Source of the DNA: Sepioteuthis lessoniana
Lineage: Eukaryota; Mollusca; Cephalopoda; Myopsida; Loliginidae
Reading direction: 5' to 3'
NCBI GenBank assembly: GCA_963585895.1
Contig: OY757911.1
Span: 64,873,658-64,937,657, forward strand
Length of the DNA: 64,000 nt
Both the position numbers and the translations under genes were made by a program. Position 1 is the stretch's first letter, and every line of letters begins with the position of its first letter. This document shows positions 56,404 through 64,000 of this stretch, piece after piece. The notes beneath the pieces were generated by a model. It saw only the letters and a program-made list of their open reading frames with translations. It searched no databases and was not told where the DNA came from.

Positions 56404-56871
56404 GGGGAGCTTATACATATACAAATTAATAGCAGAATTGATAACTCATTTTTTAAGAGATTTTCTGAGTGATCCAAGTATTTGTGATTTATTCCAAGGA
56501 CCACATAAATGAACAAAAATCTTTTTTAATCATTATATGGCAATGTTTCACAATAAATAATGAAGCGGATATTTTATTTGGTCACCTTGACAAAGGTATT
56601 CTGTGAGGTCGACGTGATCACTATATCTAGGATGACTGGCACAATATCAAAACTGATCACACCACTTCGAACAATGACAGCCAACATTGTGTTGCGAGGA
56701 TATTGATTAAATGTATATTTTTCTAATGACTATTACTGTCTTGTGCATAGTAACTTATAAATGTTTGATTCTACTTTAATACCGAGAATGGGCAGGTAGT
56801 ATCTCTCAAACAAAGTTACATTTGGTGCATCGCAGCAATAATGTGCCCAATTAGATTTTGGTTATTCATTG
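56404..56871. other. Unassigned spacer
   Basis: Nothing recognised. Confidence 0.4.
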
Positions 56872-56960
56872 GTAAAGTAGAGCACCCAGTGCGGATCAAA
56901 CTCACTTGTACTCACTGTGATGCCAGTTTGCAAACGATTACACAACCACAAAGTGCCTAT
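56872..56960 (-). repeat. Probable SINE-E copy, diverged
   Basis: Reverse strand: 'TTGTGTAATCGTTTGCAAAC' (A box region) and AGTGAGTTTGATCC (B box) followed by GCACTGGGTGCTC, in the same order and spacing as the SINE-E at 19.3 kb. Confidence 0.65.
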
Positions 56961-57100
56961 AGTGTTCAGGTAATGGAATTTTTTCAACATATTGAATTAT
57001 GTATAAAAGTAACTTTCTAACAAAGAGAGGTGTTTTGGGAGGAGATTAAAATGTAGTATTTGATGAATCCTCAGTTGGAAAATAAAGAAATCACAAAGTA

Positions 57101-57986
57101 CAAGGATCATTAAATAAGTTTCCAGACTTTTTTCTTATGGGCACATTTATTGATAGTACACACATGAAACTCTAGTCCCCTTCGAAGTAATCTCCTCCGG
57201 CTGCAATGCACTTGTTGTACCGTTCCAACAACTTCTGGAAGACTCCATGGAAGTCCTCTTGTGTTAGTGTGTCAATGATCTTCGTCATAGCCTCATTCAT
57301 CTCCTCAATTGTCTCTTAACGACAGCCTCTGAGCTTAGGGAATAATCAAAAGTCACAGAGAGCAAGGTATCGACTATAGGGAGGGTGAGGAACTGTCTTG
57401 ATGCCCATCTTGGTCAAATAGTCTGTGACAAGGATGGAGTTGTAGACTGGTGTATTGTCCTGCTGGAAATGCCACTGACCCAATTTGAAGAGTGCTGGCC
57501 ACTTCCAACGGAATCTCTTCCTGAACTCTCTTAAAACCTCAACATAGTAACCCTAACCCTAACCCTTTGGCCAGTAAACTCTGGCGTTTTGACTTCCTTA
57601 CTCCTCCCACACCTCTCATCATCCCTCACAGACTCCCTGCCTTCTTCGAATCTCTTATGCCACTCAAAGACTGATGCTCGATTCATGCAAGATGATCGAA
57701 AAGCAGTCTGATGCATTCCATACGTTTCTGTGGCATTTTTTCCAAGTTTAAAACAGAATTTTATTGCATATCGTTCTTCTAAAGTGTCTTCACATCCAGA
57801 TTGCATTTTTGAAGCTGTGACAATCGGGCTTTTCTAGGTGTATTCCAATTCCCTCTGTAGCAGTTCATTTGAAGCTAGTCAGTCATCTCATAAGATGTAT
57901 AGCAATAACGTACTGAATTTTCAAGAGTCTACGACAATTTTAAATGCCTGTACAAAAAAGTCTGGAAACCTATTGAAGGCACCACG
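57101..57986 (-). mobile_element. Mariner element with the same internal deletion as the 27.8-kb copy
   Basis: TA flanks (57099-57100, 57987-57988) and terminal repeats sharing 'TTTCCAGACTTTTTT'. The reverse strand starts with a 91-codon frame (57806 to 57531): MQSGCEDTLEERYAIKFCFK, then 'SSCMNRASVFEWHKRFEEG' (second helix-turn-helix) and 'RDDERCGRSKEV', then VRVRVTM encoded by the TTAGGG-like joint. The C-terminal part 'WHFQQDNTPVYNSILVTDYL' to YFEGD follows, but with stops and frame breaks. Length 886 bp against about 1.3 kb for intact mariners. Confidence 0.95.
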
Positions 57987-58121
57987 TACATTTGGTTATT
58001 TCAAAATTGACAGGAAAATAAAATAGAACATTTAGTTTGGAGACAAATAATTGCGCAACATTAACACTAAATTATTTACTAAGTTTTTTTTTCTCAGTTG
58101 TGGCACAATGCTGGAAGTATA

Positions 58122-58372
58122 AGTAAAGTTGGCGACCTTAGTCGTGAGTGACCCGAAGTCTCCTTTTTCAATTGCTACCACACCGAGGTGTAGAGGCAGG
58201 CACTACTCCATTCCCTGGACTGCTCCACTTTACCCTTGATCCTTACCTTATAATGCTGAGTGTTAAGCAAGGCAGCATCCCATACCATTTTTTTAGTTTT
58301 TGGGATGAATCAACCTGGGATTGAACCCCGGTCTTACGAACCATTGGCGAACACTATACTCCTTAGGCCAAA
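58122..58372 (-). repeat. SINE-F copy
   Basis: 'GTAAAGTTGGCGACCTTAGT', 'CACTTTACCCTTGATCC', B box GGGATTGAACCCCGG, and GGCGAACACTATACTCC (A box region). Confidence 0.95.
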
Positions 58373-58377
58373 GATCC

Positions 58378-58492
58378 AGTGGAATGTCATACCAAGGACA
58401 CCTCTTTTTAGGGAATGGGTGGATATTAACTTTCTACAGAGGATAAAGTCAGCATATTCTAAGCCTCGCCGACAGGGAATCACTATTATTGG
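58378..58492 (-). repeat. SINE-B head fragment
   Basis: 'TACAGAGGATAAAGTCAGC' and ATATTCTAAGCCTCGCCGAC are the reverse complement of the B head. Confidence 0.7.
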
Positions 58493-58629
58493 TCCAGCTT
58501 GCTAAACATACGATGCGATGTAGCCAAGGACAAAAATAATAAAACCATATCAATGTGAAATAAACTTATGACTTCCATGATATTGTTGATTACTAGCAAT
58601 TTATTTTGAATTTGGTTAATTTCCATCAG

Positions 58630-58674
58630 TGTGTGTGTGTGTGTGTGAGAGAAAGAGAGAGAGAGAGAGAGAGG
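58630..58674. repeat. Microsatellite (GT)n(GA)n
   Basis: About 9 GT then about 12 GA units. Confidence 0.9.
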
Positions 58675-58773
58675 AAAAGAGAAAGTGGAAAGGAAAGAAG
58701 GTGAGAGGGAAGTAGAGCGAGTCCATTTGAAAAATTTAAAGGTATGTTATTGAAATCCAATCACAAAGCAAAA

Positions 58774-58774
58774 T

Positions 58775-58839
<65 letters not shown>
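58774..58839. repeat. Microsatellite (GA)n
   Basis: About 33 GA units. Confidence 0.95.
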
Positions 58840-58842
<3 letters not shown>

Positions 58843-59896
58843 CTGCGCACAAAAACATATGCATGCATACACTCCTCCCTCTCAAAAGATGTTCCTTTGT
58901 AAAAACTCCTACGAAGCCCGTCAATAGCTAAACTCAAGTACACAAAAAATCAACATCGACTATGGATTCAATCTTTCAACTAGTGTTGGGAAAGGAGCGG
59001 TTGTTTTGTAATCATGCAGGGGGTGTTCTACTGTAGTTCGCCAGAACAACTTGTAAATTCTGGAACCAGTTTTGACAGGTGTGGCCTACATAGATCTTGT
59101 TGCAGACCATTTGCACTTCTATACTCGCTGTTTCCAAATCGTATTGATTTGTTCAGCGTGATAACGCAACCGCTCCGTCTATCGCTAAAATTATCCCCAA
59201 AAGATTCCGCTAACTTTCAGGTACCCCATTTGTTCTTGCAAATAGGGTACCTGGAATGGGGTACCAAATTTAATACAGACTTAGCAGGTATGGATTTTTT
59301 TGCTGACATCATAAATACATTGCAGCCACACAGCAAACAAAACCCAGATATGGACAACTCTGGAACTTTCCTAGGTTGATATACCTACGGAACGATACCG
59401 TGCCAAGTCGTTCAGATGCTGTTATTTACGAGGAGGAGAAAAGTATATGTTATTTGGTAGTTGTCTCCTAACTCCCCACACTTCAGGTTATTATTATTAA
59501 CGCCAAGTTTCTGTCAGACAATTATTATATGTTTTTTAAATTGACAATCTAAATTGACATACCACGTCATGATACTGGTGACAGGTTGTTGAGTCTCTTG
59601 ACTTTATTATTTGGCTTATCTCGAATGAAAAAACTGCCACTCACTCTTTTTAGAATATATTTAAATATACACAAGTCTATCCGTTTGAAAAGAGTGAACC
59701 GAAAGTATGTCAGTAGGCTTTTCTCTGCATTCTTTATACTGACCCGATAAAACTAGGTTAGCAGCAGATGGTGGTCAATTTATTGATTTACAGGAAGTAA
59801 CCAAGGAAAACTCCACAACGTAGCCAAAGTCGACGAATGACTCAGATGTGTGAAGGTCTCTTCATCAAATATAATGTATACTTTCGCTTTTTGTTG
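58840..59896. other. Unassigned; contains a hairpin and a 121-codon frame
   Basis: The forward frame 59014-59379 (121 codons) has no recognisable motif and normal composition. A hairpin lies inside it. Not called as a gene. Confidence 0.35.
59219..59252. repeat. Hairpin, 14-bp stem
   Basis: AGGTACCCCATTTG pairs with CAAATAGGGTACCT across a 6-nt loop, one mismatch. GGAATGGGGTACC follows, giving a third, partly competing arm. Confidence 0.85.
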
Positions 59897-60590
59897 TTTT
59901 GGTTTTAGTTTGTTTGGTTTAGGTTTGGTTTTATGACATATCAACTATTGTAGGTTATTTAATGCCTAATCCTGTTTATACATATTGTTATAGGACCGTT
60001 ACCTACCCATTTATGGACTCTCTCAAATCCTATATTAATCGAGAGCCAAGTACTCTCGTCGGGTCGGTCGTCGTGAGATTGGATAGAGACTGGACATTCG
60101 ACTGACAAGTAAGCCTAGCTTACGCCATCACTTTTCTCTGTATCATGTTACTTCAATATATCCTTAAACTTATACCGTGTTCCAAGTTATCTTTTCGTGG
60201 TCCCAAACTGGGTCCACATCACATATATATCAAATATATGATTTATAAATACATTTTGTTGATAACATTTATAAACGAGCCAGAGATCTTTTGCACACTG
60301 TTAAATGATTTCAAGTATAACTATATAATAATCACAATTTAACATCAGTCATTTATTTGCACGCATAGTATGTTAAATTTGACCAATAGATAGGACCCTA
60401 TCAGGTGCTACCACTCCGAGTCAGAGTGGATCAAGGAGCAATGGCAATAAAAGGGTACTTCACATTCTCCAAATCTCCAAGGCTGAAGCTTCACCATCTG
60501 ATGGTTTACTGTCATATAACGTTCGTTGGGGGGAGGTATCCCTCAAAAGAGATGCAGTTGGTGTATTCTACAGCACCAGCCGACTGGTCT
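59897..60590 (-). repeat. SINE-A, long form, interrupted by a solo LTR
   Basis: Reverse tail (TTTGGTTTAGGTTTGG, 'TTTATGACATATCAAC'), body, 'GATAGGACCCTATCAGG', 'CCACTCCGAGTCAGAGTGG', and head 'GTATTCTACAGCACCAGCCG'. The LTR at 59986-60221 splits the AT-rich body. Confidence 0.93.
59986..60221. mobile_element. Solo LTR, 236 bp, in SINE-A
   Basis: Starts TGTTATAGGACC and ends CCACATCA (TG...CA), with CATAT on both sides (59981-59985, 60222-60226) as a 5-bp TSD. The inside has CTCTCGTCGGGTCGGTCG. Length and 5-bp TSD suit a Ty3 or BEL type element; the family is not proved. Fossil, formed by loss of the internal part; younger than the SINE-A it entered. Confidence 0.85.
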
Positions 60591-60639
60591 GTTTTGTTGT
60601 TTCTTTTAAAAAATAATTACTTGTCAATTTTTGCGATAT

Positions 60640-61064
60640 ATCATCCAGTCAGTATGGTTTAGAATACTCTGACTGCATCCCTTGCAGAGGAGTACCCCCC
60701 GAAAAAAAGTATGTCCAGGATATAACACAAAACTGCATCTGATAGTAATGGCTCTACTTGGACATATTGGAAGTGTAGAGTACCGCATCTCTGACAATAC
60801 TCCCAGGTCCATTCTAAGCTAAAGTGGTAGTACCTGTTAAGGTCGCATCTATGGGTCAAACTGATTTGTTTGCATATTTTTGTATTACATAAGAATACCC
60901 GATACTAAGGAATACCTCATCTCATATAATCGTATGTAAAAAAACTTTTATGAAACTTCGCAAAAAATGTAATTATAAGCGTAAAATGTACACAATTCTC
61001 TAACATTAAGGAACAAAATGACCCCGGACAGGTTGATATACCATTTAAATCAATCAATCAATCT
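60640..61064 (+). repeat. SINE-B, full length
   Basis: Head 'CCAGTCAGTATGGTTTAGAA' and CTCTGACTGC keep the first hairpin, 'CAGGTCCATTCTAAGCTAAA' centre, core CTATGGGTCAAACTG, 3' module 'CAGGTTGATATACCATTTAA' and AATC x4. It fixes the family length near 425 bp. Confidence 0.95.
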
Positions 61065-61378
61065 TATGTGCTGAGTTTCTTGCATCAAATGTTTTAGTTA
61101 AACTATACTGAGGTAAATAAGAATGTGAGTTCGAACCTCACCTCGACCTTGTTCTTTATTATTTTCGATCTGTTCTATTCTTCGTTGTCGTAGATTGACA
61201 ACTTGTAGATTGATAACTCGTGTGAACAAGGTTACAAAAAGAAACTAAAAATTAAAGACGAAAGAAAATAGTAGCCAGAATTATCAATAATAATAACCTT
61301 AAATTTATTTCTCCATGTACTTAATTTTACGTGATACAGGTTCTACTTCATATACTAAAAGTCAGCAATTTAATTAAT

Positions 61379-61785
61379 CGGTTGATTGATCTTAACGGCA
61401 TGTCAAACTGTCTGAAGTTATTTCATACCTATAAGTTAGGGAATTACGTTCATTGTACATGATATTTACATTTTTGTGTTTCTAAGTTTTTAAATAGCTT
61501 TTTGCGCGTGGATATATGATATCAAGTATTCCTATCTAATACAAATAATTTGCAAACAGATCTATTTGACCCATAGATGAGACCCTAACAGGTACTACCA
61601 CTTTTGGTGAGATTGGACCTGAAAGTATTTGCAATGAAGAGGTTCTCCACACTCCCTAGTGCTGGCGTCACACCACCAGATGTAGGTTAGTGTCATACCC
61701 ATGACACTCATTTTTTTTTTATTCGGCGTGGTCTTAATCTTCTGCAAGGAGCCACAATCAGCGTATTCGAAGCCCTGCCCACAGG
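61379..61785 (-). repeat. SINE-B, near full length
   Basis: Reverse tail 'GATTGATCTTAACGGCATGT', 'ATCTATTTGACCCATAGATG', 'GTACTACCACTTTTGGTGAG', and head 'GCAAGGAGCCACAATCAGCG'. Confidence 0.93.
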
Positions 61786-61880
61786 ACTTGGTGGTTTGTT
61801 TAAAATTTGGGCAGTATGATATGAGATCATAAAAATTGGTAAGATGGGTTTCCACAAGTTGTTTTCCTTTAAAATCTATA

Positions 61881-62310
61881 AGGTTGTTCGGAAAATAACG
61901 TCTGATTTTAGAATAAACTTTTATTCTTGAGTTAATCACTTGAAACAGTGTTTTAATCAGTCAAAATATGGTTCCTGAACATCTATGCCTTTCTGCCATC
62001 GGTTGACTCGGTTATTTATGCCTGAACAATAAAACTCTAAAGGTTTTAATGCCATGAAATCTTTAAACGCAGTTTCTCCTTCTTCTCTGGAACGGAATGT
62101 TTTTTGGCGTTAAAAAGTGTCCAGCTTCTTGAAAAATGATAGTCGGTGAGTGTGAAATTAAGAAAATATGGTAGGGGTGGCAAAATCTTATATCTCCAGT
62201 CTGTGAGCTTCTGGAGTGTTATCCTGACAATATATGGCCGAACATTTTTCCATGAAGCAAAATTATAACCAAGCTGGAAAAGTAAACGCATCATTTCTTT
62301 TTTTCATGTT
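61881..62310 (-). mobile_element. Mariner relic of a second family, 3' part
   Basis: TA at 61879-61880 followed by the terminal repeat AGGTTGTTCGGAAAATAACG. The reverse strand gives 'VRPYIVRITLQKLTDWRYKI' and 'FTLTDYHF', the region around the third catalytic Asp in a different mariner group from the 27.8- and 57.1-kb pair (ending in 'FDW' type rather than YFEGD). The 5' part, with the first catalytic Asp, is absent. Confidence 0.8.
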
Positions 62311-62364
62311 CACATTTAGGGACAAAACCAAATTTTTGAAATTCGGACTCAGTTCATACAATTA

Positions 62365-62440
62365 CATTTGTTTTCGGACTTATACTTTTGTAAAGGCATG
62401 AACTCCCTTATTCCCTTACGTAGGCACATAAAAACTACGA
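62365..62440 (+). repeat. SINE-D central fragment
   Basis: 'TTTTCGGACTTATACTTTTG', 'AAAGGCATGAACTCCCTTAT' match the D centre before the core. Confidence 0.65.
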
Positions 62441-63151
62441 TGATACTGTCCAGCACTTTACCCACTTTGTCACAGGAACTCCCCCATCTCTATTTCCGCT
62501 ACATTACTGGGAAACTGTAATCGTAACACATAATTTCACCATTCTTTTACAGTTATTCTAACGGTTTGTAAACAGTCAGAAGGAAAAAATGGCAACAGAG
62601 AGGGCTCAATCTTTATTTTCAAAACAGGCAATGAATCTAATCTATTTGCAGATGTTGGGATATCTGTCGGTGGTTTCGTAATGATGTGTTCTGCTGTAGA
62701 TCGCAATGTAATTTAATTTATACACATTTTTTTTTAGATACAATAGATATTATTTAACATTATTAAAGGATCAATAACAAATACGTTGATATTTTTATGT
62801 TTGATATCATTTCGAGGCCGCAATCCAACACAGGAACTCCTGTATTTTTCATGTACGTACTTGAACGGATTTTCTCGTTGTTGAAAATACATCTTTTAGT
62901 TCATTGTTTTCCGATTTCAGTTTTCTATTTAAAAATGTTTGAATAAGATCTAAATATTTCATTTGAAACTAGTTTATATGCATTAAATTTTTTTGAAAAC
63001 TTCATTGTTTCTGTTTGTATCTCGTTTTATGGCCGATTCATGCTTTTTTAAAATTAGGTTTGTATCTAAAAAAATATTGAATCAACAGATTAGCAAATTG
63101 AGTAATAGATATTTTCGAAGTCTTGATTAATGTATTTCTGGCGAACAAATT
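62441..63151. other. Unassigned AT-rich DNA
   Basis: No gene or repeat recognised. Confidence 0.45.
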
Positions 63152-63413
63152 TGGGGATGCACTTAGCATAACGGATATTGCCAAAGGAAATGAAATCGGT
63201 AACCCGAGTTCAAATCCTGGTTGAGGATATTTGGGTTTCATTTCATGCTTATGCTCTTGGGAAAGGCATGCTATCGGTAAATCAAAGAGCAGACTGGGTT
63301 ATTTAGTCTTGGTAAGGGAATCAGTCCGGGAGAAGGAAAAACCCACTATATACGGCTTAAAAATTAACCTTGTGTCATATTCTGTCTTAGGCGGAAGAGT
63401 TGGGCAATTTATA
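63152..63413 (+). repeat. SINE-C, diverged
   Basis: GCACTTAGCATAACGG (A box), CCCGAGTTCAAATCCTGG (B box), 'GGGAGAAGGAAAAACCC', 'CGGAAGAGTTGGGCAATT' end. Confidence 0.88.
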
Positions 63414-63463
63414 GAAATCAATGATGTCGATATTTTCTTAAGTAATTCACTTTATTTGTTTCT

Positions 63464-64000
63464 GTCCCAGTCGACTGGGGCTGAAGAATACACCGACTGC
63501 AGAGGGGCAAGACTTCCCCAACGAGTGTCCTGAATATGATACTAAACAATCTGATGGTGAGGCTTCAGTAATGCTGGAGCTTTGGAGAATGTGGAGTACC
63601 CCTTCATTGCTATCACTCTGGCCTTGAGTAGTAGGGTCCTGTGGGTCAAATAGAGCTGTTTGACATTTAAACTGTGTACTTATGCTCAACTGAATTGCTT
63701 GAAATAAAACTGTTTGATGACTTAACTCTGTGTAGACAAATGACTGATGTTTAATTGAATTGTTAGAGATGCATATCAATAATTGGGATCATTTAACTTT
63801 GTTGACATACTAAACTGAACTGTTTGAAATAGAACTGTTTGAAGTAAATAGAAGTATTCGTATTAGATTGAGATAAGTGAAATTATTTATCTGTGGTTGA
63901 TTTGCCATTAAACAAAGTAACCTAACCAAACCTAACCATTTATCTGTGTGCAACAAAATGAGTTTAGGCTTGTTTAAAAATGTTATCAACAAAATGTGTT
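63464..64000 (+). repeat. SINE-A, long form, runs off the right edge
   Basis: Head 'CCAGTCGACTGGGGCTGAAG' (an exact CAGTCGACTG palindrome here), hairpin GCTTCAG-TAATG-CTGGAGC, 'TGTGGGTCAAATAGAGCTG', doubled body. A 42-bp tail-only insertion lies at 63896-63937. Confidence 0.93.
63896..63937 (+). repeat. Tail-only SINE insertion, 42 bp, with TSD
   Basis: ATTTATCTGTG flanks both sides (63885-63895, 63938-63948). Between them lie only GTTGATTTGCCATTAAAC, AAAGTAACC and TAACC/AAACC repeats, the 3' module shared by A and D. Confidence 0.93.

Noticed and set aside
56141-56512. 123-codon forward open frame as a gene
   Set aside because: It lies over repeat H in antisense and has no match in the other H copy's frame.
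59014-59379. 121-codon forward open frame as a gene
   Set aside because: No recognisable domain, no splice or promoter support, and a hairpin inside it. It cannot be told from chance in this window.

Overview
The window is repeat-rich, AT-rich DNA from a large animal genome, most likely an invertebrate. It has many long dinucleotide microsatellites, tRNA-derived SINEs, decayed non-LTR retrotransposons (LINEs), mariner relics and LTR fossils. I found no convincing host protein gene, no intact tRNA or rRNA gene, and no bacterial feature. A mollusc or other lophotrochozoan, or a chelicerate, would fit; the sequence alone does not decide.

The landscape is dominated by short retroposons that I sort into eight working families (names are mine). 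SINE-A has a 5' head rich in hairpins and an (AACC)n tail. SINE-B has the same kind of head and centre but an (AATC)n tail. SINE-C is tRNA-derived, about 285 bp. SINE-D is tRNA-derived and ends in the same (AACC)n tail module as A. SINE-E is tRNA-derived and only about 123 bp. SINE-F is tRNA-derived, about 250 bp. G and H are repeats seen twice each; H has a tRNA-like part. A, B, C and D all carry the short core CTATGGGTYAAATAG, and C and D share about 60 bp around it. Many copies have target-site duplications (TSDs) that I could read directly, so their mobility is supported.

LINE relics fall into at least four groups: an RTE-like group with ATG-repeat 3' ends (2.8, 11.5-12.0, 34.8-35.2, 50.0-51.6 and 53.1-53.5 kb), a second family with a C-terminal CX2CX8HX4C knuckle (LINE-alpha: 6.3, 7.5-8.5 and 17.5-20.4 kb), a decayed family at 46.3-46.9 kb, and a CR1-like piece at 20.5-21.1 kb. 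Two mariner elements (27.8 and 57.1 kb) share one internal deletion with telomere-like repeats at the junction; a third mariner tail lies at 61.9 kb. LTR fossils are a 236-bp solo LTR inside a SINE-A (59986-60221), a diverged direct-repeat pair (25.7 and 27.1 kb), and a weak solo-LTR candidate near 37.2 kb.

Nested insertions give a local chronology: LINE-alpha holds a SINE-D that holds a SINE-E (19.2-19.6 kb); a SINE-A copy holds a mariner (27.8 kb); SINE-A holds a SINE-C (41.3 kb) and a solo LTR (60.0 kb); an RTE-like LINE holds a SINE-C (51.1 kb). Other structures are a 69-bp minisatellite beside a tRNA-like head (38.2-38.7 kb), a 5S rRNA-derived stretch (37.93-38.01 kb) and an 82-bp-arm inverted repeat (40.75-40.94 kb).
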